Of a stretch of 64,000 nt of DNA, positions 44,158-57,253 are shown piece by piece. A program made the position numbers and the translations under genes. Every line of letters starts with the position of its first letter. Position 1 is the first letter of the stretch. The stretch is from Nannizziopsis barbatae (lineage: Eukaryota > Ascomycota > Eurotiomycetes > Onygenales > Nannizziopsiaceae), in NCBI GenBank assembly GCA_014964245.1, contig JACVYH010000002.1, positions 1,205,501 to 1,269,500 on the forward strand. The letters are read 5' to 3'. The notes below the pieces were generated by a model. That model was not told where the DNA came from and did no database searches. It saw only the letters and a program-made list of their open reading frames with translations.

Positions 44158-47100
44158 TCTCAATTACTTCTTATTAATATTATTTTCTAATATTAATAAA
44201 AATAAAAATAAAATTAATTAAATATATGATAAATTCTTAAAAACTTGTAAAAATAATATATAACTTATCATGTGAAACATTAAAAATAATTATATATTAT
44301 AGAACTTGTAATAAAAATGTAATAATTAACTTAATCAGATAGATTAAATGCTTTATAAAATAGCAGAATATTAATTAATAATTACTATAACAGAATAATT
44401 ATTTTTATTTACATTCATGTTCATTTTAATTCTGATTAGAAAAGATTCTGATTAAGAATTCTGTAATCTGGAAACTTTTATTTCTTTATTTATTTTTAAG
44501 AATTTCTTTCCTCACGCATGCTTCTTTTATACTCTTATTTTCATTTTTTTATTATTTTAACTTAATCATACTCTTATCTTTTTCATTTATTTTAGTTATT
44601 TTTTTATTTATTTCTTAATTCTTTTCATAAATCTTAAAAATAACTTTTTTTATTATCTTAGTTATATCTAGTATATTAAATAACAGTTTCTGAAGTAAAA
44701 TCATTTACTAATACTTATTTCAGATTTAAAAATCTCATGCTTCTCTAAATATTCTGCTCATAAATATTTTACTTCTTCTTTAGTTTTTAACTATATCAGT
44801 AAGTTTTTTAATAATGTTTTTATAAAGATTAGTTTTTAATAAGATTTCTTTTCTAATATGTTTTAATATTAATATCTAAAAAAATTACTCTTATATCTGA
44901 AGTTCAGTTATTTTCTATTCAGAATGTTTCATCTAACTTTATAATTTTTATTAAAGATACTAGCTTTAGTATTTTTAACAGTTTCAGAAATTATCTAAAA
45001 GCTACTAACATTAACTTAATCATGTTTTACAAGAATTCTAAATGCTCTGGCTATTTTTTTTTTTCTAAATTCATTAATGTTTTTCAAGTTCTTGCTAATC
45101 TTAATTATATGCTATTCTTCTCTTTGCAGTCTTTTCTTGATTTTTCATCTTTAACTAACATGTTCTAGGTTCTTATCTAAATTTCAGAATTAAAATTACT
45201 AAATTTCAGCTTGTTTTTTATTCTAATAATTTTATAACTTCTTATATTATTTTTTTTAAATTGCTAATGTAAAATGATAATTATACAGAATTAGCAGTGC
45301 TTTTAATAAAGTATTTATTTTATTAAAAATTAAAAAATAGCCTATCCAAACATGCTAACTTTAAGAACTTGTTTAATCTTTATCAGAATTCTATCTTAAT
45401 TTTCTAGACTTGTAAAATTATTTTTATTTTCTCTTGCATTAAGTGCAGTAATACAAACAGATTATTTATAAAATGCATTGTGATTTCTGATAATATTAAT
45501 AATTTTCTTTATAATTCATGTGCTAACTGCATATGAGACAGTTATTTTAATGCTTATTCATTGTGTGCATATTTTCTTTCACTCATCTCTTATTATCTTT
45601 TCATGTTTAATAGTGTTTCTAGATAAATATTCTAAGTCTGTTATTAAATTTTCTATTCTGAAATGCTTTTTAGATATTTCAGATACTTTAAGCTTCTTTT
45701 TAGATTTTAATATGATTAATTTATTCTGTTCTTTTCATTCTAATATTTCTGCTGATAAAAATATCTTTATTAATGTTTTTAGTAATATTATCTTCTTTTT
45801 TTTATATAAGTATTATCATTTATCTTTATCTATAAACATGTTTTTTATAAAAATTAACATTACTTTTAATAAATATAATTATGTTCATGCTTATTTCTGC
45901 AGTATTATTAACTTAAATAATGTATTTAATATTTAATTCACTAACATTTTCTATTAAGTCTTTTTTTTATCTTATCATGTTTTTAGATAATTTAGCTCTT
46001 ATAATTATTAATAAAATATTCTTCTTTCTTCTTTTTTTATTTATTATTATTAATTCTGTATTCATGATATATAATTATAGTTTATGCTAGTAAGTTATCA
46101 TTTGCAGAAGTTTTCACTCTTCTTAAGTCTTAGTTTATTATTATTTTAATTATACTTTATTTTTATATCTGTTAGCTTAATCTTAACTTTTTTTTTTCTT
46201 ATAATAATTATTTATTTCTTTTTACATATGTTTCTTCTCATTTTTTTATTATCTTGTTATTTCTAACTTGCATAATTTTTAATCATTTATTCTGATTTTT
46301 TAAAATGAAGTTTAAGTTTAATATTTCTTTTTCTTCTAATTCTTATTCTGAATTATCTTCTTCTTTAGATGCTTCTAACAGGAAAATACTCTCTATTACT
46401 TCTTCTAAAGTCATTAATATTTCTTTTTTTTTTTTTTCTTTCTGATATTTCAAGCTCTTCTTCTTCTTCAGATGCTTCTAATATCAAGTTTAATTCTAGT
46501 TCTTATTCTGATATTTTAAATATGTTTTCAAGTTCTTGCTATATTTCATGCATTATTTCTAACTTATTTATTACTTAGCATGTATAGATCTTGATTATTT
46601 TTTTTCATTATTTTTATTTCATTCTAGTTATGAGTATTATCATTTTATAAAGTAATATTATTTATTTTTAAGTTTAATAATCTGATATACAGATCATTCT
46701 GAACATCATTACCTGATAATTATAGATGTTAATTAATTTTTTTAATTATATGATTTATTTCATGAGATTTTTTATATTTCTTCTGAATTAATTTATAAAT
46801 TTATTTTCATGATATTTTTATTACTTAATATTAATATTTTCTTATGCAGATTTACTTCTGTCTTATAATCTGTAATATACTAAAGATTTCTTTTATATTA
46901 AGAAATTTAATATTTTTGTAAATTTTCAAACTTTTTATGTTTTCTTAAATTCTTTCATTTATGAACTGGATTTACTTTAAATTTGCTATTTTCTAGATTA
47001 ATTTTTCATTAATACAGATTTTTATTTTTTTTCTACAAGTAATTAACATGCATGTCTATCATTTATTCTTCAGTTATGTAATATTATTTTAAACATTTCT

Positions 47101-50100
47101 TATTTTTATTACTTTAAAAATTTTTTCTCATTCTCTATTTATGTATTACTTTTATTAGAAAAGAATTATTCTGAACTAGCTTCTTATATTAATTACATCT
47201 TTCATAATGATTTTATCTGTAATTAATGTTTCTTACTTTTATTTAATTCTATTACTTCTTATTATATTTCATTCTGATTAATTTCTCTTATTCAGATGCA
47301 GTATTTTCTTCTTTCAGAATAAGAATTCTCACTTTTAATAATTTTATTTATGATAAATTAGTTAAGACATTTCCTTTCAGTAGAACTTATGTTAATGTTA
47401 ATCAAGTAACTTCTTATCATAATTTTTTTATTTTCATTATCTGTAACTTTGTATCACTTAAGTCTAATAATCTTTTTATTATTTTTAATAAAGTATTTTA
47501 TTTATATGATATTATCTAATCTGCAGTAATAAAAAGTAATTATTATAATAATTAAAATCTTTCTTTTTCATTTTCATTCTAATTTAATTCATTTCTTTTC
47601 TTATTAAGCTCTTATTTTAACTTATTTCATGTTTAATTTTTCTTTTAAATAATTTTAAAAAATGAGAATTCTTAAGTTATTTTTTAATTATATTACTGTT
47701 TCATATTAATTTATAATATTATTACTATCATATTCTAATCAGAAGAAATTCATTTTAAAAGATTCTTATCATTTTTATCTTATTCTGAATTATTTTTATC
47801 ATTTTTAACTTTTTTACTGTTTAAATTATTGTTTAAATTTTTATTTTTAATTTTCTTAATTATCTTAACAGTCTTGATGCTTCACATGATTCTAGTAATG
47901 ATATTATCTTAATTTTTTTCAGAAATATTTTCTCTCATTCTCTTATTCTTATTAGATACATCATTAATATTATTAAAATTATTTAAATTATTTCTAGAAT
48001 AATATTTCTTAAGTTTATTATCTATAACTGTTCTTATAATATGTATATCACTTAATTTCTTAATTTAATAATAAGCATATTGCTCATTAACATCTGTTAT
48101 TTTATATGATTTTAATTAGTAAAATTAAAACTTCTAAATTCTTAACATGTTCTTATTATCTTTCATGTGATGTAATAAAATAAAGTTTCTAATACTTAAG
48201 AATTTATCATGTATGTCATGATTATTATTAAATTATTTCTTGTTTTTCTTTCTAATTCATTTCACATGACTAATAGCTTCTTATATATCTTGATTACATC
48301 TTTTAATTTAGCATGCTCACATGATAATAAGATCTTGTATTAAGTAAATCTCATTTCAGAATAACATTTTTCAAGTTTTAACTTTATATTCTATCAGCAG
48401 AACTGCATCTTAACTTATTAGAATTTAATAAGATAATATATCTGTTAATTATCTTGTAATAATATAATCAGTTATTAATACTGCAGGTAAATGTGCAATC
48501 TAATCTTTTTTAAAATTATTTATTATCTTTAAAAGCATGTCTTTAACTGAATGATAATCTTATTTAATCATATCATTTATATAAAAGTTATAAAGAGAGA
48601 TTTAAATGCATTTAATCTTATATTATTTTAATAATTCTTTAGTAACATTCTTATTTTCTGATTCATTATTAATAATAATAACTTTAAGCATTTCTCATTA
48701 CATGATTATATTCTAATAAATAAACTAAGTAATTTTCATGATAATAGCATGTGATAAAAATCATGCTTTAACTTATTTAAATAAATTATCTCAAGCAGTA
48801 ATAATGTATTCTTTTTTATTATTCTTGAACATGTATGTAATATTAACTTTAATTTTTTTCTAAGCTATTAAAACTCATATCAGATATAGCATTCTTTCTT
48901 ATTAATTCAGATTTTTTATTTAACATGCATGATAAATTTAAACATATTTCTTAACATCTTTATATATTTTATATTAATAATAATAATTTATTAGTAGAAC
49001 ATGTATACTCTTTTAATTCTTATAATTAAATTTATCATGTAATGCTTTAATTATTAGATGCTATTACTTTTTATTATTAATAACTCTTCTTAAGAAAACA
49101 TTTTTATTAGCTTGTTTAAATAATAAATTATTTTCTATTACATGTTATAAGATCTTCTAGTAAAACTTAGTATAATTATTAATAAGATTTTTCAGTTTTT
49201 AAAGCATGATTAGATAATATGTGATTTATTTAAATTTATCATTATAAGAATTATTAAGAATGTGTGAAAAATTTTTATTATTATTATTATTTTCTGAAAT
49301 ACTAATAAGTTTAATATGAGCATGATACATGCTAAGTTTAGTATTAATATAATTATTAATATCTTGTTTTTTAAACTTAGATTTATTATTGGAAGTATCA
49401 GATTTTTAAGAAAATGTGTTAGCAGTAATATGTTTTGCATTAGAAATGTACTTTATATTAAAATTAAATAATCTAATTTAAGTAATTTAATTTATAATAA
49501 GAGCATCTGAAAAATCAGTAGTAGTTTTATTTAATTATGCTACAAGTATTCAAGCATTAACTTCTAACTAAAAGTAAATATTATAAATTTAATAATAAAA
49601 TTTCTTAAGAGCTTTTAGAATTATGTGATATTTTCTTTTACTAGCATCATATTTACTTTCAGCATTAGATTATACTTCAGAATTAAATCTTATAAAATGT
49701 TAAGTATTTCTTTCAATTTGCATGAGTATAGCATTTCATTCTTTCTTGCTTATATTAATAATAATAATAATAATTAATAACTTCAGAATATAATTAAGCA
49801 GCAGAACACATGAAAATGTACTTAACTTTTCTTTAAGCTTATTAAATATATTATTTTTATTATTTTCTCATTTCTACTGTATTTTTAATTACAGCAAGTA
49901 ATAAAAAAATTCTGTAATTTAATAATACTTAATAATATATATTTAATAATATTCTGTAAGATCAAGAAACTCATGAATTTTAGAAATATTTTATGAGATG
50001 AGCTATTTCAAGATCTTCTTAACTTTCTTTTTATTAGACTTGTAATTATTATAATCATAAATTCATTTAATGATTTTCATTCCAGACATTATAAAGTGTA

Positions 50101-53100
50101 ATTTTTCTGCAGAAATCACTTTTCTAGATATCTTACTAAGTTAAAGTATCTTATTAATGTTTTATAAGTATTTTATGATGAACTAATGCATTTTAAATTT
50201 AATTTCTTTTTTATTATAATTAGTTTTTAATTCTTTAATACTAATATTATTTAAAAACATGTAATAAATATATAGCATGATATTTCTGAAAATCTTTATA
50301 AGTATACATATGAATTATTTTACTAGATTTATCATGCTTATGAGTATTAAAATCTGATATAATAATTCTAATAAAGTTATTATAATAATCATATTATGAT
50401 TTTCAGAATGCAGTAAGAGTTAATTATAATTTAAAAACTAATTAATAATTATAATAATAATTATTTCTGCAAATTCTTCAGCAAATTTATTAACATTTAA
50501 AAATAAATTCACATCTTATATCATGTGCTTATTAACATGAATTACAGAATTAATAATTTAATAACCAGGTGTTTTCTTTTTAATAAGAAATTAAGAATTT
50601 TAATATGAACTGTAGCAGTATTTGAAGATGCTAGTCTTGATTTACTTTTATAACATGTTAATAATCTCAGCTTTTAATACTTATGAGATATAATAACTAG
50701 AAATTTATCATATTTCATGAAAAACTGTTTATATTTTTTATAATAAAGTAATTTTAAAATAAATCTTTTTAATATTCAAGAAATTCTAAGTAAGATACTC
50801 TTTATAATGTATTAACATGATTATGAGAATTTCTTTTTCTTTAGATATAAGCTCTTATTCACATGTGATTTTTTCAAATCACTCTTACATGAGCTTTTTA
50901 TTAAAAGAAAACTTAGCTAAACATGATTAGAAATATTTCAAATACTTATTAAAAAACATTTTATTAAATTCTTTTCTGTTATATTCATTATCATAATACT
51001 TATTAATGTAAGACTGAATTTAATTAATTAAATCTTTTAATATGCTTTTATTATTAACTTTTAACATGATTAGCTTTATCTTTTTTTCTTTATATTTTTA
51101 TATCATTTTTATACTAAATAAATGCTCTAATATTTCTTTATATTTTTATTTATATAATTACATGTTTTTATCTTAAAGCTTCTTTATCATCTTATATTTA
51201 AAGCTATGTTTATCTAATATTTTTATTAAAAATTTTACAAGCATGTGAGAGTACTTTAGCATTATAACAAGTCTAACTCATTTTAATTTATAAAGATTAT
51301 AACATATTAATAAGTTTACTGCTATATATACTATTTTTATAAATAATTTTTCTAATATATATATTTCTGCAGAATTTTTTTTATTACTAGTAAATGAATA
51401 TTTTTAATTATATCTGCTTTTTAGTTTAAAGTATTATATTATTAAATATCATTATAATAATAATATGAATTTTTTAACATGTGATATATCTTAAATTAAA
51501 TAATGTAAGAATCATCAGCTAAATAAATATATGTGATAATATTTTCTATTATATTTATCTTATAATCTTATCTGACTTTCTATTATCAGAATTTATTAAG
51601 AATAAAGTCTTAATTATCATCTTTAATAATTATTAGTATAACATGAGTTAAGATATTTCTGATTTTAACTAGCATATTATTACAAATTTCTACATATTTC
51701 ATAATATTTTTTATTTATTTAGTAAGAATAATGCTATAACTATAACTAATATTAAGCTTAAGCTTTTCTATAAGATTAAGATTAATGTAATTAACTTTTA
51801 ATTTACTATTAATAATGATATTTATCAGCTTATTATTAATATTAATATATATTTTCAGAATACTAACAGTAAGAATTAAATCTTCTTTTTTTATAGAAAT
51901 TAATTATAGATGTTCTACTTGTACTATTTTCTAATATAAAATTTTTATTTTAGCTAGCTTTAACTTTTTATTATTATAATTATTTTTAATAAGCAGAAGT
52001 ATTCTAAACATGCATCAGTACATAATATGTGATAATTTTAGAACTTCTTAAATAATGAGATTAGTAATAAGAATATCAAGAATTTTATTAATAATTTCTT
52101 TTATATTTATTATTCTTCTGAGTTCTTTTAATATTTTCACTAGCTAGTAATAATTTCTATACTGAAATCTGAGTTTTAAAGTATCTGTCATTTCTGTATT
52201 ATTTATAATTATTTCATTATCTGCAAATTCATTATTTTCTTTAACTTTCTTAATTCTTAACTAAAGATTATATAATTCTTCTTCTTGAGATTTAATAAAT
52301 GCTTAAAGTTTATTTTCTAGAACTTAGTAATCAGTAATTTAATTTTTCTTTAAGTAATTCTTAATTTTAGCTAGCTTGAGCTTTCTAACATGTGTTTTCT
52401 TATTTTCTAAGAAAGTAATAATTACTTCTACATGTGTTTCATATTTATTATTACTGTTATCAGACTCTTTAGAACTGTTATTTCTTATTATATTTACTTT
52501 AATTCTGATTAATTACACATGTGCTTAATAATCTTGCATAACTTTAATATTTTAAAATTAAATAACTTATTTTAACATTAAGACATGATTTTTTCTGTTA
52601 GTAATAAGAAACTGATTAATCTAGTATTTTCAAATGATATAGCATTATAACTCATCTTGAATAAATTATAAAATTAGTTCATTTTTATCTAATATGCTTG
52701 TTCTAAGCTTTTAAATTTCAGTATTAAAATAATATTTCTTTTATAAAATGTTATTTTAATATATTAGATAGTTTATTTTATTATAGCTATTTTCATTATA
52801 ATAAAAACATGTGTTATTAGAATTACAAAGCATATATTAATCTTGATTTTTATAATTTCTAATTATTACTTAATTATACACAGGTGTTAATGAGATGATA
52901 GTAGAAGCAGACATAAATGCAAGCTTAGCTAGAGCTAATACTTAAGTTATTATAACATGAAAATCAGTTCTAGTAATAAGTACTTATAAGAATAAAGTAA
53001 GGCTTTCATAATTTAAGTAAGACTTTTTATTTAATCTTTTATCTTATTATTTATCTTATTTAAAATTTAATTAGCACATGAAGAAAAAGAATAATTATAT

Positions 53101-54295
53101 GTAAAAATAATAGAATTCTGAGAAAATTAAATTATTTTCTTTTTAGTTTTTATGTTTATTTTCTTCATCTCTTTTTAGAAATTTTTAAGAGATTTTTTAA
53201 TAATAATGCTGTTAATCATTTCAGCAGCAGCTATAATTATATGAGAATTTATAATCTTTTCATAATTTTAAAAAAAAAATTTAAGTTTTTTATTATTAGA
53301 ATCTTATATGTGTATGTAAATGCTTTTTTCTTTCTTATTAATAAGATTTTTAACTATACTCTTAAGTGTGTTTCATTTCAGATTTTAAGAATTATTCTAA
53401 TTAAGATACTTTTCTTAATATATCTTATCTGTAAGTTTCTCAGGCAAGTCTTGAATAAATATTTAATAATGCATGAATTTATTTATTTTATCTTTCTTAT
53501 ATATTTTTTTAAATGCAGAAATGTATTAATAAATGTATAATTTAACTTCCTTCATATTATATTTCTAGAATTTCTTAATAAGAATCTTAAGATATCTGTA
53601 ATTATAAATAAGCTACTTAATATTCTGATAAAAGAATTCTTTTTTTAGTTTCTTTTTTATTTCTAATTAGTTTTCATTTTATGCTTCAGAAAGACTTTAA
53701 ATTCATACTTCATCATTCAGCTGATAGTAGTTTGTAACATGTGATATTATATAATAATTATTTAGAATTATTTTATAATTTTCACACATTTACTCATACA
53801 TGCGGAGAAAGTAAGTAATATTATTATTATTAAATGCTAATACTCTAATCTGTTTAGAGTACAGGAAATTCTTAAGATATAAAATAATTATCAGATTTAT
53901 AATTAGCAACAACATGATACTTTTAATTATTAGAATTTTAATTAACAGTTTTAATTTTAAGAATGTAGTAATTATAAAACTTGGATTCTTACCTGCATCA
54001 GTTTCTTTAATAATATTATAATCTGAAGAAAGGCTTGATATTCTGAATAATAAAATAAATATTAATAATTTTTATTAATGAGAATAAGATATGAAATTTT
54101 TTTTAATATTTTAATAAATTTATTTCATAATACTAGAAACAAATTAACTATGCAGTTAGTTTAATTATACTAATTAATTATATAATCATGATAATAATAA
54201 TTTTAATCTTTTTTATTTAATTAAAAATAATACTAATATTATTATTTTCTTTATGTGAAGTAGTATTATAATTCTGAAATATTTTTTTTTATAAT
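44158..54295 (-). repeat. Internal region of gypsy element D
   Basis: About 10.1 kb of AT-rich mutated DNA with strong purine bias on the minus strand and no intact frame. Only the RNase H segment is identified; integrase should lie to its left and RT and protease to its right. Acidic, low-complexity minus-strand sequence (reading EASEEEEELEIS near 46.45 kb) lies downstream of pol in element order. No host gene can be supported here. Confidence 0.65.
49430..49760 (-). pseudogene. Ty3/gypsy RNase H relic (element D)
   Basis: In one minus-strand frame: ESKYDASKRKYHIILKALKK, then FYY, LEVNA, LVAxLNKTTTDFSDALI, IRLFNFNIKYI and NAKHITANTFS. This is the order of motifs in fungal gypsy RNase H: the KYDxxxRE..ALKKFRYWLYG segment, TLETDA, QLNRxATDLPGALVTRW, and the GKKHxxADGLSR end. 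Stops and G-to-A changes have destroyed it, including the conserved Asp in LETDA. Confidence 0.75.
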
Positions 54296-54309
54296 GATAG
54301 TATAATTTA

Positions 54310-56278
54310 GACCACCCGCGGGCTTTCCATCTCTCAGTGATGGGTGATATTAGTAGCTAGCTTAATTTCTTATTGAAAATGATACTGGTGAAGCTAAGAG
54401 AAGCTCAAAACTTCTTCTTATGACTGATTTGATTGAGATTTCATTGAAATCTGGTCATTTTAATTATGCGATCACAAGGTGAAAATTTTTTACCACACCT
54501 GGGAATACCCCCCATTCTATCAAATCCGCCACTCATTTAGCTAAGAAAATCAGATAATAGCTTGGAATTAGCTTGAATAAGCTATATCTCAAATTTGAAC
54601 TGATTTCAACCTCTTTTCACTGAGAAATTGCTGTTTTTCACCCACGGGCACTGTCTTTTCAGGCCTTTCAGGCATCCTCATGGGCATTGCCAAGCCCGGA
54701 GAATCTGAATCCCCGGCACCTGTCACAGTCGCAATTCATCACACTTTCTCAACTCTGCCTATCTATTTCCCTCCCTGTTTCCACCACCAATCCGGGCCTG
54801 ATAACCGCGCCGCCCCGGGCCCTACTTGCCCGGAGGTCAGGCTCAATATTTAAATCAAAAAAGCGGACTTTTTTCCAGCTGGTCCGGGCACCCCGGGCCC
54901 CATACACGGGCACGGCCAAGCCCGGAAAAATTGATACTCCCGTGCTGGTTGCAGCTCGCTGCGCTTTCCTCTCTGCCGCCTACCTGTCTTCCTCCCCGTT
55001 TCTGTCACCAATCCGGGCCCAATAACCGCGCTGCCCCGGGCCCTACTTGCCCGGAGGTCAGGCTTAATATTTAAATCAAAAAAGCGGACCTTTTTCCAGC
55101 TGTTCCGGGCACCCTGGGCCCCATTCCACGGGCACGGCCAAGCCCGGAAAAATCGATATTCCAGCACCCGTGCCGGTTGCAGCTCGCTGCGCTTTCCTCG
55201 CCGCCGCCTACCTATTTCTCTCCCCATTTCCATCACCAATCCGGGCCCAATAACCGCGCCGCCCCGGGCTTTACTGCCCGGAGGTCAGGCTAAAAATTTA
55301 AATCAAAAAAGCGGACTCTTTTCCAGCTGTTCCGGGCACCCCGGGCCCCATTCCGCGGGCATGGTCAAGCCTGAAAAAATCAATACTCCAGCACCCGTGC
55401 TGGTTGCAGCTCGCTGCACTTTCCTCTCCACCGCCTACCTATTTCCCTCCCCATTTCCGCCACCAATCCAGGCCCAATAACCGCGCCGCCCCGGGCCCTA
55501 CTGCCCGGAGGTCAGGCTAAAAATTTAAATCAAAAAAGCAGACTTTTTTCCAGCTGTTCCAGGCACCCCGGGCCCCATTTCGCGGGCATGGTCAAGCCTG
55601 GAAAATTCAATACTCCGGCACCCGTGTCATCTGCAGCTTGCTGCGCTTTCTTTGCCTTCACCTACTTATTTTCCTCCCTGTTTCCGCAACTAATCCAGGC
55701 CCAATAACCACGCCGCTCCGGGCCCTACTGCCTGGGGGTCAGGAACCCTATAACTGGAACTTAGTTACTAGGGGAATCTCTCTCTTTTTAATAGGTTTTG
55801 AACCCCTCAGATTGTGAATCTGTTTATTATTTTGGTTACTCTTGAATTCATTTTAAATGATATTTACTTATCTACTTAGAGAGGATTCCCCTAAAATAAC
55901 TTCTTAATAATCTATTCCTCTAACTAATCTTTGATTTTCAACACCCAAATCATGAAATTTCTTAACTAACAGTTCTGAATTCTTAACTATTAGAATCAGA
56001 AGCTACTTCTTTTCAATTCTCTTACTACAGCTGGGATTTTTCACATTCTTCTACTAGATTAGTGTTTTTTACCCTGTCTGGCAGCTTTTTATGTGAAATT
56101 TTTAATATTTGAATTTTTATTTCTGAGAAGAGGACATATCTCATATGCTCAGAGACATTTGCATTATTTTTCTTATTTAAATGTATTTAATTATGTAGTA
56201 AATCCTGCTTAAACAGATAGTCTTCATAGTTACTGACTGCATAAGACTATAATGAATTAAAAAAGAAAAAAAAAAAAA
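54310..56278 (+). mobile_element. SINE-like retroposon with unrelated head and shared 3' tail
   Basis: About 1.97 kb, flanked by a perfect 14-bp duplication gatagtataattta (54,296-54,309 and 56,279-56,292). It ends in an A-rich tail. The last 150 bp before the A tail is homologous to the tail of the retroposons at 43.5-43.65 kb and 2.79-2.92 kb (shared gtagtaaat, gcataagactataatgaat). The head (54,310-54,640) shows no clear tRNA-like A and B boxes. The centre is five GC-rich tandem units of 221-227 bp. No coding capacity. It interrupts the 5' (gag-side) internal region of element D and is itself un-mutated. Confidence 0.85.
54630..55745 (+). repeat. Five GC-rich tandem repeats of about 225 bp
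   Basis: The landmark cggaggtcagg recurs at 54,831, 55,052, 55,279 and 55,506, with a degenerate copy at 55,733. Spacings are 221, 227, 227 and 227 bp. Each unit holds several cccgg-type palindromes and an atttaaatcaaaaaagc motif. A period not divisible by three, with open frames on both strands only within one or two units, indicates non-coding DNA. The units are close to each other and CpG-rich. Confidence 0.88.
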
Positions 56279-56501
56279 GATAGTATAATTTACTCTTGCA
56301 ATAATAAGCATTTTTATTAAGCAAGATAAACTTCTTTTCTCACTAATTAGAAAGTTTAATTGGATTTCTCATTTTTAACAGTTTCTAATTTTGATAATTC
56401 TTTTAATAGTTTAATTTAGTTTTCATCTTAGCTTTCTATTTTCAGTTAACAAGACTTAATATCTCAGTAAATGTGTGAATATTTCTTTATTTCTTTAATC
56501 A

Positions 56502-56519
56502 AATGCTTTCACTCTGCCA
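56502..56519 (-). promoter_or_regulatory. Candidate primer-binding site of element D
   Basis: The minus strand reads TGGCAGAGTGAAAGCATT, which begins TGG as expected for pairing with a tRNA 3' CCA end. It is 12 bp from the LTR border, more than usual, so this is tentative. I cannot name the tRNA. Confidence 0.35.
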
Positions 56520-56531
56520 AGATTACTAAAA

Positions 56532-57253
56532 TGAGATGAGAAAAGTAAAATGCTTAGTTAAAATAAGTAATAGTAAAATAAAAAGTATGTTTATTAATGA
56601 TTATAAAGCTCAAGATATGCAGTTAGTAAATGCAAGACATATAATACATGATTAATAATTTAATATGTATAAAATAAAATAAAAGTATGCAATAATAATT
56701 AAATAATAATAGATTAATAATATTAAACAGTAATAGATAATATAGAAGCATGTAAATCAGAAGAAAAAGATAAAAAAAATAATTTGTATAATCATACTAA
56801 TCTAGAAACTATGTACAATGCTAAAACATGCATAAAAAAATAGAATAAAATAATAAAATAAATTAATAATTTAAAAAATAATAAGAAAATAATAATAACA
56901 AGTATCTAATCTCTATACATCAGAAATATCAAGAATAATAATAATAATAATGATTAATTAATAATCATGACTAGTTTCTAATAATAAGATTCATTTCTAG
57001 AATAACTTAATTAATGAGCTGTGTGTAAAATGATTATTAGACATGCATACTTAGATTAATTATCAGTCTTCATATACTTCTTGATGCATTTAAATAATGT
57101 AAATTCTTTCTTCTTAAAATATTATCTCTTTCTAATATTTTCTAATCTTATCTTGCATGTTATTACCTGTAATTACTGCATGTGAAATGTTTAATCAGTG
57201 CTTAGATCATTCTATTAGTGCTATAATAATAGTAAACACATCTTCCCACTATA
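56532..57253 (-). repeat. 5' LTR of gypsy element D
   Basis: 722-bp uninterrupted copy of the LTR whose other copy is at 41,884-44,157. The two differ mostly by C/T and G/A exchanges. Confidence 0.85.

Larger units (their letters stand above)
41884..57253 (-). mobile_element. Ty3/gypsy LTR retrotransposon D, RIP-mutated, carrying two retroposons
   Basis: A long element inside C. The two LTR copies are about 722 bp: 56,532-57,253 (5', intact) and 41,884-44,157 (3', split by the SINE-like insertion). On the minus strand the LTR begins TATAGTGGGAAGATG (probably TG at first) and ends CTCATCTCA. A candidate primer-binding site, TGGCAGAGTGAAAGCATT on the minus strand (56,502-56,519), lies 12 bp inside the 5' LTR, and purine-rich DNA precedes the 3' LTR. 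A gypsy RNase H relic is at about 49.44-49.76 kb. A possible short target duplication atat is too weak to rely on. The long minus-strand purine bias from 44 to 54 kb fits coding on that strand. Confidence 0.75.

Noticed and set aside
45520..45936. 138-codon plus-strand frame at 45.5 kb
   Set aside because: It lies antisense within gypsy element D, is Phe/Ile/Leu/Asn-rich, and is an effect of T-rich sequence lacking purine-rich stops.
54687..55239. Open frames of 112 and 129 codons on opposite strands at 54.7-55.2 kb
   Set aside because: They lie within 221-227 bp tandem units whose period breaks the frame, with no domain. The element is a non-coding retroposon.
55790..55815. B-box-like ggttttgaacccc inside the second retroposon
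   Set aside because: No A box at a suitable distance and no tRNA-like fold; it lies near the 3' end, not the 5' end.
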